Shown here piece by piece: positions 1 through 7,384 of a DNA stretch of 9,417 nucleotides. The DNA comes from Spirochaetota bacterium. GTDB taxonomy: Bacteria > Spirochaetota > B62-G9 > DRHN01. The notes below the pieces were generated by a model, which was not told the origin of the DNA, made no database searches, and saw only the letters and a program-made list of their open reading frames with translations. The DNA lies in the NCBI GenBank assembly GCA_023136305.1, contig JAGLSF010000058.1, positions 1 through 9,417 on the forward strand. The letters are read 5' to 3'. The position numbers were made by a program, and so were the translations under genes. How positions within the stretch are numbered: the first letter of the stretch is position 1; the number at the start of each line of letters is the position of its first letter.

Positions 1-570
1 TTGTACGGCATCAAGGGAAACAAGATTCTAACGGTCAAGACAAAAGATTTCGAGAAGATGTTTGAGGAAATAGGTGAGCATTCGATTATCAATCTCAATA
101 TAGACAACAAGGATAAGGCTGAAGTTATCGTTAAAGACTTCCAGCTCGATCCTGTGACCAAACATGTCATTCACATAGATTTCCTCGAGTTCGAGAAGGG
201 AAAGGCACTCAAAACGGAGGTGCCGATCCATGTCATTGGGAATTCGAAGGGTGTGAAAGTGGGCGGAATTCTCGAAACCTTTCTCCATGATCTTGAAATC
301 GAGTGTCTGCCTAGGGATATTCCCAACTCCGTTGTCATCGACGTTACCCATATGGATATCGGAGATTCCCTTCATGCAAGGGATATTACTGTAGAGGACA
401 AGATCAAGATACTCACCAATCCAGAGCAGGTGGTTATAGCGATCGGTATGCCGACAAAGATCGAAGAACCAGTTGAGGAAGAAGAGGCTGTTCCTGCCGA
501 AGGTGAAGTGCCCGCCGAGGAAGCTGAAGATCAGGAAGCTGCTCCTGAACCGGATCAGGAGAAGAAATAG
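1..570 (+). CDS. rplY: 50S ribosomal protein L25/general stress protein CTC, 5'-truncated by window
   Basis: This is the L25/TL5/CTC family protein, which binds 5S rRNA in the central protuberance of the large ribosomal subunit. The frame is open from the first base. The visible protein begins at the LYGIKGNK stretch, which in full-length relatives follows about 25-30 residues of the L25 N-terminal beta-barrel, so the TTG at position 1 is most likely an internal Leu codon and not the start. The rest of the L25 domain is followed by the CTC-specific beta domain (for example EVPIHVIGNSKGVKVGGILE) and a Glu/Ala/Pro-rich acidic tail of roughly 35 residues, typical of the long CTC form rather than the short E. 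coli L25. The gap to pth is 44 bp. L25/CTC directly before pth is a common bacterial arrangement, often with prs upstream; prs would lie outside this window. Confidence 0.93.
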   Translation: MYGIKGNKILTVKTKDFEKMFEEIGEHSIINLNIDNKDKAEVIVKDFQLDPVTKHVIHIDFLEFEKGKALKTEVPIHVIGNSKGVKVGGILETFLHDLEIECLPRDIPNSVVIDVTHMDIGDSLHARDITVEDKIKILTNPEQVVIAIGMPTKIEEPVEEEEAVPAEGEVPAEEAEDQEAAPEPDQEKK

Positions 571-602
571 ATGTGATCGACCTGTAAGTTTCCATTCGAT
601 CT

Positions 603-610
603 GGGGGGAA
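603..610 (+). promoter_or_regulatory. Ribosome binding site of pth
   Basis: GGGGGGAA lies 4 bases before the TTG at 615. It is the only purine-rich stretch nearby and decides the TTG start of pth, because no in-frame ATG exists until well inside the conserved protein. Confidence 0.6.
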
Positions 611-614
611 GTCA

Positions 615-1184
615 TTGAAGCTCATCGTTGGGCTGGGAAATCCCGGCCCGAAGTATCAACATAATCGACACAATGTAGGATTTATGGTGATCGATCGGTT
701 TGCCAGGAAGTATTCCATCGATCTGAGTATCAAAAAGAAGAAAGCGGTATTCGGCAGGGGAAAGCTAGATGGCGAGGACGTGGTCGTCCTGAAGCCCCAG
801 ACCTTTATGAATCTCAGCGGAGAAGCCGTACTGTATCTGGCCTCCTTTTTGAAGGTAAGAACGACGGATATTGTTGTTGTTGCAGATGACACGGAGCTTC
901 CCTTTGGCAAGATGCGGATCAGGCGCAATGGCAGCTCTGGAGGACATAACGGCATTAAATCACTCATCTATTCCCTTAAATCAGAAAACTTTCCACGGGT
1001 AAGGGTCGGCATCGGCAGACCGGAGTTTTTCTCCGAGAAGGTATTGTGCGACTACGTCCTTGAGGATTTTACTCCCAGTGAGCTGACAACTTTCTATGTT
1101 GAATCGGAAAAAGTCGTTGAGGCCATCTATGTCATGATGACAGTCTCGATAGACGAGGCGATGAACAGGTATAACAATAGATAA
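615..1184 (+). CDS. pth: Peptidyl-tRNA hydrolase
   Basis: Pth cleaves the ester bond of peptidyl-tRNAs that drop off the ribosome, freeing tRNA in the cytoplasm. The 189-residue length is standard. The N-terminus MKLIVGLGNPG is the family signature. Expected active-site residues are visible: Asn9, His19 (the catalytic His, in RHNVGF), Asn66 in KPQTFMNLSG, Asp92 in the VADDTELP segment, and the GGHNG motif with Asn112. The start is TTG, fixed by alignment of the N-terminal signature and by a G-rich ribosome binding site 4 bases upstream. In relatives the residue before the conserved Asp is usually His (VAHDE); here it is Asp, a tolerated variation. It lies between L25 and tilS with 44-bp gaps on each side and is probably co-transcribed with both. 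Confidence 0.97.
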   Translation: MKLIVGLGNPGPKYQHNRHNVGFMVIDRFARKYSIDLSIKKKKAVFGRGKLDGEDVVVLKPQTFMNLSGEAVLYLASFLKVRTTDIVVVADDTELPFGKMRIRRNGSSGGHNGIKSLIYSLKSENFPRVRVGIGRPEFFSEKVLCDYVLEDFTPSELTTFYVESEKVVEAIYVMMTVSIDEAMNRYNNR

Positions 1185-1228
1185 CCCGGTCATGTTTGCC
1201 GCTGTCAGTCTTCCTCCAGGTATGAAAT

Positions 1229-2668
1229 ATGAATGAATCCCGTCCTTCAATTCTTGAACAAGTCAGGGACTTCTGTGTTCAGAATCAGCTCCTTATGGCG
1301 GGGGATAAAATCCTCCTTGCCGTCTCGGGCGGACCCGACTCCACTGCTCTGCTTTACATATTTCATGAACTACAAAATCAATTTAAGCTCGACCTGGGAG
1401 TCGCACATGTTAACCATGGAATTCGTGGTTCTGATGCAGATCTTGACCAGAAATTTGTTGAGGATATGGCTGCTGGCATAGGGTTACCCTATTACAGTAC
1501 TAAGCTTCAGATAGGAGCACTGCGGGAGAGGAGAGAATCGCCGGAGGAAGCGGCACGCAGGATTCGGTATCAGTTCCTCTTCGATACCATGCATAATTCG
1601 GGATTCAACAAAATTGCAACCGGCCATACGCTGGAAGACAATATCGAAACGGTCATCTATCGTCTGGCAACCGGCACGGGACCCGGCGGCGTCAGTGGGA
1701 TACATCCGCGGTTCGGCTCTGTGATTCATCCCCTGCTCGAACTGAGCAAGGGCCGAATACTGGAGTATCTCCAGTTCAGCGGCATTCACTATCGAATTGA
1801 CCGCACCAACTTTGACCTGAACATTCCGAGAAACAGTATACGTTATGAAATTCTGCCGCTACTCGAAAAGATCAATCGAAGGTACAGAGAACACTTTGGC
1901 ATCTTTGCAATGGTTCAGCGTGAAGAGAATATGCTGATTGATCGGCTCACCCGCAACGCCATGGATACTGTTCTTGAAGACCAAGACAGCACAGGGTTCA
2001 GGCTCCAGTACAGCAGGTTTGCAAAGCTCGATGCTGCCATCCGCAGAAGGATCGTGATTCTCATGTATGAACAGCTTATTGACAATGGAAATGAGATGAG
2101 AAAGGGGTATCTGCCTTACAAGGTGCTCGATCTCATTTCTGCAGGAAACGTACAGGGAAACAAGACAATCTATGAAAACAACTTCGTTTCGGTGTTCAAA
2201 GAGTATTATTCACTCGTGTTCAAGAAAAGAGTTGTCGATACCAGGGAGCCAGGGTATCTTTACCATGTACATGAAATCGGAAGTGTTCAGCATATTCCTG
2301 AGGTCGGCAAAGAACTGATTTTCAGTATCCGGAAAAACGAAGGGATCTTTGAAAAAAAAGAGTTCGCAAGAGACAAGATCTATTTAGATTACGATAAGAT
2401 CCAACTACCTATCTGCATACGGGGTAGAAGAACAGGTGATAGAATAACTCTGAAAAACGTCGGGCGAAAGAAGATAAAGGATCTGTTTATCGACCACAAG
2501 GTCAATGGTACATCAAGGAGTTGCGTTCCCATTCTGGAAAATAACAACGAGGTTATTGGAGTCTTCTGTTCGTTTTACGGCATGGACAACAGGGTATCTG
2601 AAGAATACATGATTACCGATCGTACGGTAAATGTTCTCGTGGGTGAATTGAGAGATTGGAAAAAATAA
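1229..2668 (+). CDS. tilS: tRNA(Ile)-lysidine synthase
   Basis: TilS uses ATP and lysine to convert cytidine 34 of the CAU-anticodon tRNA-Ile2 to lysidine, changing both its charging identity and its decoding from Met to Ile. The 479-residue protein has the PP-loop ATP pyrophosphatase motif SGGPDS at residues 33-38, the HVNHGIRG segment, and the GHTLEDNIET motif at 132-141, where relatives usually have an Asp-Asp pair and this one has Glu136-Asp137. GVSGIHP follows. The C-terminal TilS domain is recognised by GRRTGDRI and KIKDLFIDHKV, so this is the long bacterial form with the C-terminal domain. The ATG at 1229 is preceded only by a weak CCAGG-type ribosome binding site. The last 13 bases overlap the start of hpt. 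The tilS-hpt-ftsH order is known from Firmicutes and other bacteria. Confidence 0.95.
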   Translation: MNESRPSILEQVRDFCVQNQLLMAGDKILLAVSGGPDSTALLYIFHELQNQFKLDLGVAHVNHGIRGSDADLDQKFVEDMAAGIGLPYYSTKLQIGALRERRESPEEAARRIRYQFLFDTMHNSGFNKIATGHTLEDNIETVIYRLATGTGPGGVSGIHPRFGSVIHPLLELSKGRILEYLQFSGIHYRIDRTNFDLNIPRNSIRYEILPLLEKINRRYREHFGIFAMVQREENMLIDRLTRNAMDTVLEDQDSTGFRLQYSRFAKLDAAIRRRIVILMYEQLIDNGNEMRKGYLPYKVLDLISAGNVQGNKTIYENNFVSVFKEYYSLVFKKRVVDTREPGYLYHVHEIGSVQHIPEVGKELIFSIRKNEGIFEKKEFARDKIYLDYDKIQLPICIRGRRTGDRITLKNVGRKKIKDLFIDHKVNGTSRSCVPILENNNEVIGVFCSFYGMDNRVSEEYMITDRTVNVLVGELRDWKK

Positions 2669-3174
2669 AGGTTATCTTTTCCAGGGATCAGATCCAGCAG
2701 AAAGTGAAGGAGCTGGGTAAACGTATTGCAGATCATTACGGTGATGAGGAAATCATACTCATCTGTAATCTGAAAGGAGCCTTTATCTTCCTCGCCGATC
2801 TTTGCAGACATATCACATCCCCCATTAGCGTAGATTTTATTGCCACAACGAGCTATAAGGGAACGGAGAGTACCGGTGATGTGCGCATCATCAAGGACCT
2901 TAAAATGGATGTGCGCGGAAAGCACATTCTACTGGTTGAAGATATCGTTGACACGGGCTACACGGTCGACTACATACTCAAATATCTGAGCCTCCACAAG
3001 CCGAAGAGCCTCCATGTCTGTACACTTCTCGATAAAAGTTGCAAGAGAGAGATTGAACTACCGATTGAATATCACGGATTCGAGGTTGGAGACCATTTTG
3101 TTATTGGATATGGGCTCGATTATAATGAGAGGTATCGGGAGCTTGACTATATTGGGGAGTTTGTCCAGCCCTGA
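2656..3174 (+). CDS. hpt: Hypoxanthine phosphoribosyltransferase
   Basis: This enzyme salvages hypoxanthine (and usually guanine) with PRPP to give IMP or GMP in the cytoplasm. The 172-residue length fits the family. The PRPP-binding signature HILLVEDIVDTGYT is centred on Glu95-Asp96 and Asp99-Thr100-Gly101. The LKGAFIF and DFIATTSYKG segments and the C-terminal FVIGYGLDYNERYRELDYIG stretch are characteristic of the hypoxanthine/guanine branch. The start is a TTG inside the 3' end of tilS, giving a 13-bp overlap; GGGTGA at 2641-2646 is a possible ribosome binding site 9 bases upstream. No ATG occurs near the N-terminus, so TTG is the only plausible start. Translation is probably coupled to tilS. 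The next gene, ftsH, follows 11 bp after the stop. Confidence 0.95.
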   Translation: MEKIKVIFSRDQIQQKVKELGKRIADHYGDEEIILICNLKGAFIFLADLCRHITSPISVDFIATTSYKGTESTGDVRIIKDLKMDVRGKHILLVEDIVDTGYTVDYILKYLSLHKPKSLHVCTLLDKSCKREIELPIEYHGFEVGDHFVIGYGLDYNERYRELDYIGEFVQP

Positions 3175-3180
3175 AGAGGA
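3175..3180 (+). promoter_or_regulatory. Ribosome binding site of ftsH
   Basis: AGAGGA begins directly after the hpt stop codon and lies 5 bases before the TTG at 3186. It supports the TTG start of ftsH; the next in-frame Met codon would fall inside the first membrane helix. Confidence 0.6.
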
Positions 3181-3185
3181 ACCCC

Positions 3186-5144
3186 TTGGATAAAAACAGA
3201 AAGGACATCAAGAATTTCAGACCATCAAACAGGCTCGCACTGATTGCGATCATTGGGCTCATAGCACTTTTTCTGATGTTCATGTTCAACAAGCCCAGAG
3301 AAACCTACGAGGAAGTCGACTATTCACAGCTCGTACAGCTCATTGAAGACGGCAAGGTCCAGCAGATCAGGATTGTTGACAAGGATATTTACGGCTACAT
3401 TTCGGGCAGTGACACGCCTCTTATATCCTTCCACACCATTATTCCCTATGATGATCCCAACCTCATTCCCATGCTTCTGGCCAACAACATCAATTTCAAG
3501 GGCGAAATGAAGAAGAACTTTCCATTTCTCAATGCCCTTGTTGGAATTATTCCGTGGCTGCTTATTCTGGGGGTTTTCTGGTTTATCATGCTCAGACAGA
3601 TTCAGGGTACGAGCAACAAGGCCCTGTCTTTCGGTAAGAGTCGGGCGAGGCTTCAGCCGGATTCTGCGAAGACGGTGACCTTCGCCGATGTTGCGGGTGT
3701 CGACGAGGCGAAGGAGGAGTTGAAAGAAATAATCGATTATCTCAGAGATACGAGCAAGTACACGAAACTCGGTGCGAAGATACCCAAGGGGCTCTTGCTC
3801 ATCGGTCCGCCTGGAACCGGTAAGACCCTTCTCGCCAGAGCTATTGCGGGTGAAGCGGATGTCCCCTTCTTCAGCATGAGCGGGTCAGATTTTGTCGAGA
3901 TGTTCGTCGGTGTCGGTGCGAGCCGTGTTCGTGATCTTTTCGATCAGGGGAAAAAGCACTCACCCTGTATCATCTTCATCGATGAGCTCGACGCTGTGGG
4001 AAGGGTCAGGGGTGCCGGCTACGGTGGCGGGCATGATGAGCGGGAACAGACGCTCAATCAGCTGCTCGTTGAGTTGGATGGCTTTGAAGAAAACGAGGGC
4101 GTTATCGTGATTGCTGCCACGAACCGGCCGGATGTACTCGATCCCGCGTTGCTCAGACCGGGCAGATTCGATAGACAGGTCGTCGTCGACATCCCCGATA
4201 TCAAGGGAAGGGAAGGCATACTCAAGGTACACGTGCAGAAAATACCGGTTGCCAAATCGGTTAACCTTAAGGTCATTGCACGGGGAACGCCTGGATTTTC
4301 CGGGGCAGATCTTGCAAACCTCGTGAACGAGGCGGCGCTGCTCGCGGCCCGCAAGGATAAGCGCAAGGTGGGTATGGAGGAGTTCGAGTTTGCAAAGGAC
4401 AAGGTGCTCATGGGACCCGAACGAAAGAGCATCATCATCTCCGAGGATGAAAAGAAGGTGACCGCATATCACGAGGCGGGGCATGCGTTGCTGGGTATGC
4501 TTCTGCCTAACGCTGATCCTGTACACAAGATGACCATTATTCCGCGAGGCCTCTCTCTTGGTCTTACGCAAAGCCTTCCCGAAACAGATAAGCACAACCT
4601 CACCAAGGATTATGTGGTTGATCAGGTGACTCTGCTCATGGGCGGCAGAGTCGCGGAGGAGATGCAGTTCGGTGCTGGGGGTATTACAACAGGGGCACAG
4701 AATGATTTTGAACGTGCGACAGCTATGACCAGAAGAATGGTGTGCGAATGGGGTATGAGTGAAAAGCTCGGTCCACTTCAATATGGTCAGAAGGAGGAGC
4801 CGATATTCATCGGTAAGGAGATCGCCCGTCACAAGGACTACAGTGAGAAAACTTCCCAGCTCATCGATGATGAGATTATGCGTATCGTGAATGAGGCATT
4901 TGATAAGGCAAAAAGGATTCTGACCGAACACAAGGCTACCCTCGACAGGCTCGCCAAGCGTCTTCTGCAGAAAGAGGTGCTCGACAGGAAGGAAATTGAG
5001 GATATAGTCGGTATACGCAAAGGCACTCCTGTAAAAAAGAAGCCTTCACCTCCCAAACCCAGGGCTGCATCATCCAAACCTAAAACGGATAAGAGCAAAG
5101 CCCCCCTGGACAAGCTTAAGCTTGCAACTAATGATCAAACCTGA
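3186..5144 (+). CDS. ftsH: ATP-dependent zinc metalloprotease FtsH
   Basis: FtsH is a membrane-anchored hexameric AAA+ protease that extracts and degrades damaged membrane proteins and selected cytoplasmic regulators. The 652 residues carry the full architecture: a basic N-terminus, transmembrane helix 1 at about 17-34, a periplasmic domain, transmembrane helix 2 at about 115-136, Walker A GPPGTGKT at 207-214, the pore loop Phe240-Val-Gly, Walker B ending in Asp266-Glu267, and the second region of homology with arginine fingers Arg324 and Arg327 in RPGRFDRQ. The zinc site is HEAGH at 429-433 with Asp507 as the expected third ligand, so the protease should be active. The C-terminus ends in a Lys/Pro/Ser-rich tail of about 40 residues. 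The start is TTG with a good ribosome binding site. Its last 14 bases overlap the next gene. Confidence 0.98.
   Translation: MDKNRKDIKNFRPSNRLALIAIIGLIALFLMFMFNKPRETYEEVDYSQLVQLIEDGKVQQIRIVDKDIYGYISGSDTPLISFHTIIPYDDPNLIPMLLANNINFKGEMKKNFPFLNALVGIIPWLLILGVFWFIMLRQIQGTSNKALSFGKSRARLQPDSAKTVTFADVAGVDEAKEELKEIIDYLRDTSKYTKLGAKIPKGLLLIGPPGTGKTLLARAIAGEADVPFFSMSGSDFVEMFVGVGASRVRDLFDQGKKHSPCIIFIDELDAVGRVRGAGYGGGHDEREQTLNQLLVELDGFEENEGVIVIAATNRPDVLDPALLRPGRFDRQVVVDIPDIKGREGILKVHVQKIPVAKSVNLKVIARGTPGFSGADLANLVNEAALLAARKDKRKVGMEEFEFAKDKVLMGPERKSIIISEDEKKVTAYHEAGHALLGMLLPNADPVHKMTIIPRGLSLGLTQSLPETDKHNLTKDYVVDQVTLLMGGRVAEEMQFGAGGITTGAQNDFERATAMTRRMVCEWGMSEKLGPLQYGQKEEPIFIGKEIARHKDYSEKTSQLIDDEIMRIVNEAFDKAKRILTEHKATLDRLAKRLLQKEVLDRKEIEDIVGIRKGTPVKKKPSPPKPRAASSKPKTDKSKAPLDKLKLATNDQT
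5111..5124. repeat. Perfect 14-bp palindrome near the end of ftsH
   Basis: CAAGCTTAAGCTTG equals its own reverse complement and contains two AAGCTT hexamers in tandem. It lies within the last codons of ftsH and ends 6 bases before the ATG of the U32 gene, where a ribosome binding site would be expected but none is visible. As RNA it could form a 5-bp stem with a TTAA loop. It may be a chance product of Lys/Leu codons. Confidence 0.55.
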
Positions 5145-6342
5145 GCTCATCCTCCCTGCAGGAAATCGTGAAAAAGCTTCATATGCCCTTGCCTACGGTG
5201 CCGATGCTGTATATGCCGGATTACCCTGTCTCTCTCTGCGCACGAAATATATTTCCTTTGATGAGCTTTCCCTCGGACAGGCAATCGATGAGGCCCACAG
5301 TCTGGGAAAACGGTTTTACGTTGCATGCAATCTCTTCGCTCATGAGGGTGATCTGAATCGTGTTGTCCGGTTCCTTGATGTCATGGAAGGGTACAAGCCT
5401 GATGCTCTCATCGTCTCCGACCCTGGCATTATCAGGATTATCAGGAAGCGCAAAATCAACATCCCCCTTCACCTCAGTACACAGGCCAATACAACGAATT
5501 CCCAGGCCCTGCATTTCTGGCGTGAAGAGGGTGTGGAGCGGGTTATTCTGGCACGGGAGCTGCGGTATGAGGAACTCGAGCGGATGTGCCAGGAATCTGG
5601 AGGTGTTGAACTCGAGATCTTCATACACGGTGCTATGTGCGTGTCCTATTCGGGCCGCTGCCTCCTCTCCAATTTCCTCACAGGCCGCGATGCAAACCGG
5701 GGTGCATGTGCCGGCACCTGCAGATGGCGTTATGCGCTTGTGGAGGAGACCAGGGAGGATGAGCGTTTCGAAATCGAGGAGGATGCACGGGGCAGCTATA
5801 TACTAAACTCTAAAGACCTCTGCCTGTTGAGAAGAGTTCCAGAATTAAAAAACTTTCCCATACATGGATACAAAGTCGAGGGAAGGACAAAGAACCTGTT
5901 GTATGTTGCGCTGATTGCACGAGCCTACAGGCGAGTCATCGATGATGTATTCATTGATGGATCGAGCGGTATCGATCCTGAAGTTGTTCGGCTCATCGGG
6001 CTGACCGACAGTCATGGTTTCACTGAAGGCTTTCTGTTCCCGGATTCTGAGCCCATGCAGAACTATGATAGGGGTGCTGAACGATCGCAGCAGGTTCTCG
6101 GTTTTATCAGAGAGTGTGCGGATCGTGAGATACGCATATCTGTGAAGAACCCGCTCTCCGTGGGAGACGAGGCCATCGCCATCTCGCCTGAAGCGGTGCT
6201 GCCCATAACGATAGTGGAGCTCAGGATGCATGGGGAATCCATTGATCGGGCATACGGTGCCATGGGCCATGAAGTCAGGGCACTTATTGATAAAAATTTA
6301 ACCGGCCCACATTGGCGGTACGGCATGCTCGTCAAGGGGTGA
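5131..6342 (+). CDS. trhP: U32-family protein, TrhP-type tRNA wobble-uridine hydroxylation protein
   Basis: The protein belongs to the U32 'collagenase-like peptidase' family, whose YegQ/YrrO branch (TrhP) is now known to act in prephenate-dependent hydroxylation of uridine 34 in tRNA. The PROSITE-type U32 signature runs from Glu162 as EIFIHGAMCVSYSGRCLLS. Four cysteines, Cys170, Cys177, Cys193 and Cys197, are spaced as expected for the iron-sulfur cluster of this branch. YILNSKDLCL, HGYKVEGRTK and HGFTEGFLF match the E. coli YegQ pattern from memory. At 403 residues it is slightly shorter than E. coli YegQ. I chose the ATG at 5131 because MIKPELILPAG aligns with family N-termini; an in-frame TTG at 5122 would add three residues. 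No clear ribosome binding site is visible and it overlaps ftsH by 14 bp, so translational coupling is likely. Another U32 substrate is possible. Confidence 0.87.
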   Translation: MIKPELILPAGNREKASYALAYGADAVYAGLPCLSLRTKYISFDELSLGQAIDEAHSLGKRFYVACNLFAHEGDLNRVVRFLDVMEGYKPDALIVSDPGIIRIIRKRKINIPLHLSTQANTTNSQALHFWREEGVERVILARELRYEELERMCQESGGVELEIFIHGAMCVSYSGRCLLSNFLTGRDANRGACAGTCRWRYALVEETREDERFEIEEDARGSYILNSKDLCLLRRVPELKNFPIHGYKVEGRTKNLLYVALIARAYRRVIDDVFIDGSSGIDPEVVRLIGLTDSHGFTEGFLFPDSEPMQNYDRGAERSQQVLGFIRECADREIRISVKNPLSVGDEAIAISPEAVLPITIVELRMHGESIDRAYGAMGHEVRALIDKNLTGPHWRYGMLVKG

Positions 6343-6424
6343 ACGATCCTCCTTTTAAACCGATATTATTACTGATCAATGGTTGTGATCCTCTGTTACC
6401 TTGCATGTGGGGTCGGGTGTCGAT

Positions 6425-7240
6425 ATGTCTGAAATACTTGAAAGCATAAAATGCAATATGTGCGGATCAGTGGAAATCGAGCTCTTTCTTCAGCTCGATG
6501 GATTCGGCTATCAGCGATGCACGACCTGTGGTCTTATCTATCAGAATCCCCGGCCGGTTTTCAATGATCTGAAGAAACGGTACGGGGAAAATTATTTTGA
6601 CTATGAGATCACCAATCAGGTTAATTTCTTTAACCTGATGCAGCTTGGATTGAAAGATATACGCTTCGATTCGCTCTATTGCAATGACGGGGAAAGAAAG
6701 AAATTCCTCGATATAGGCTGTGCAACGGGACTGCTTCTCAATCACATGAAGAGGAAAGGCTGGGATTGTTATGGTGTGGAGATTTGCAGGGAATCTGCCG
6801 AATACGCGATAACACATTTCAGTCTTAATGTCTTTGTCGGTACCCTTGAACAGGCCTCGTTTCCTGACTCCTTTTTCCATGCAGTACACTTCTCCCATCT
6901 GATCGAGCATGTGCCCGATCCGATTGGCCTTCTCCTGGAGGTGAGGCGCATCCTCAAGCCTGAGGGATACATGGTGCTCACCACCCCGAACGTCTCGGGA
7001 ATGCAGGCCCGGGTTGCAGGGAAGAACTGGCGCTCCGCGATCCCTGATCATGTGTACCTCTTCTCAAAAAGGACCATGAAGAGCCTGTTGAGGAAAACTG
7101 GTTTTGAGGTCCTGAAACAGGTCTCGTGGGGTGGAATCCCTGCCGGTAAACGGCCCGTGTATATTAAAAAACCGGTCGACCGGCTCGCCAAGCTCTTCAA
7201 TTTCGGAGATGTGATGCTATTCCACTGCAAGCCTGCCTGA
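6425..7240 (+). CDS. Class I SAM-dependent methyltransferase with N-terminal zinc ribbon
   Basis: This 271-residue protein begins with a likely zinc ribbon: Cys10-x2-Cys13 and Cys32-x2-Cys35 (CGLIYQNPRP following), an N-terminal module seen in many methyltransferases acting on sugars, lipids or small metabolites. The Rossmann-fold methyltransferase domain follows, with SAM motif I DIGCATG at 96-102, the acidic residue Glu119 in YGVE that should bind the ribose hydroxyls, and FSHLIEHVPDP followed by RRILKPEGYMVLTTPN, typical of the Methyltransf_11/23 group. The substrate cannot be told from sequence. The ATG at 6425 is preceded by a GGGTG-type site; an in-frame TTG at 6401 would add eight unconserved-looking residues. 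The 82-bp gap after the U32 gene and unrelated neighbours suggest it is not part of the upstream operon. Confidence 0.85.
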   Translation: MSEILESIKCNMCGSVEIELFLQLDGFGYQRCTTCGLIYQNPRPVFNDLKKRYGENYFDYEITNQVNFFNLMQLGLKDIRFDSLYCNDGERKKFLDIGCATGLLLNHMKRKGWDCYGVEICRESAEYAITHFSLNVFVGTLEQASFPDSFFHAVHFSHLIEHVPDPIGLLLEVRRILKPEGYMVLTTPNVSGMQARVAGKNWRSAIPDHVYLFSKRTMKSLLRKTGFEVLKQVSWGGIPAGKRPVYIKKPVDRLAKLFNFGDVMLFHCKPA

Positions 7241-7258
7241 CAGCCATGCTGTGACAGG
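7236..7258 (+). terminator. Hairpin over the methyltransferase stop codon, possible weak terminator
   Basis: ACAGC at 7240-7244 pairs with GCTGT at 7248-7252 around a CAT loop, and CCTG at 7236-7239 pairs with CAGG at 7255-7258 after a 2-base bulge. There is no immediate T-run; a T-rich stretch begins only about 30 bases later, so intrinsic termination is doubtful. Confidence 0.3.
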
Positions 7259-7296
7259 ACCTTCCTCATAGCACATAAACGGCCCCTATTTTTCAT

Positions 7297-7324
7297 TTCT
7301 CATTTCACTGAAGAGGAGTATAAT
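7297..7324 (+). promoter_or_regulatory. Candidate promoter upstream of cutA
   Basis: A perfect TATAAT lies at 7319-7324, with TTCTCA (4 of 6 matches to the -35 consensus) 16 bp upstream at 7297-7302. A start near 7331 would give cutA a leader of about 55 bases. The spacing and the unrelated upstream gene make a promoter reasonable here, but the -35 is weak. Confidence 0.4.
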
Positions 7325-7384
7325 GAGATAGCATTCAGAGCATTGCTTGCTATCAGCTCGTTTCAAAGTGATGCGGGGAGAAAG

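Noticed and set aside
1..3. TTG at the first base as the start of the L25 gene
   Set aside because: The conserved L25 N-terminal region before LYGIKG is missing, so the codon is more likely an internal Leu of a gene cut by the window edge.
3960..4931. A 323-codon open frame on the - strand inside ftsH, with other long antisense frames beneath rplY and the U32 gene
   Set aside because: They lie opposite strongly conserved coding sequence, show no recognisable domain, and follow from the codon pattern of the + strand genes.
6343..6424. Possible promoter (TATTAT at 6364-6369) and a repeated GATCCTC before the methyltransferase
   Set aside because: No matching -35 lies at a proper distance, and the two GATCCTC copies 42 bp apart are too short to be meaningful.
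7313..7331. A two-codon minigene (ATG AGA TAG at 7323-7331) with GAGGAG just upstream
   Set aside because: It overlaps the TATAAT box proposed for cutA, so transcripts from that promoter would not contain it, and so short a pattern arises readily by chance.
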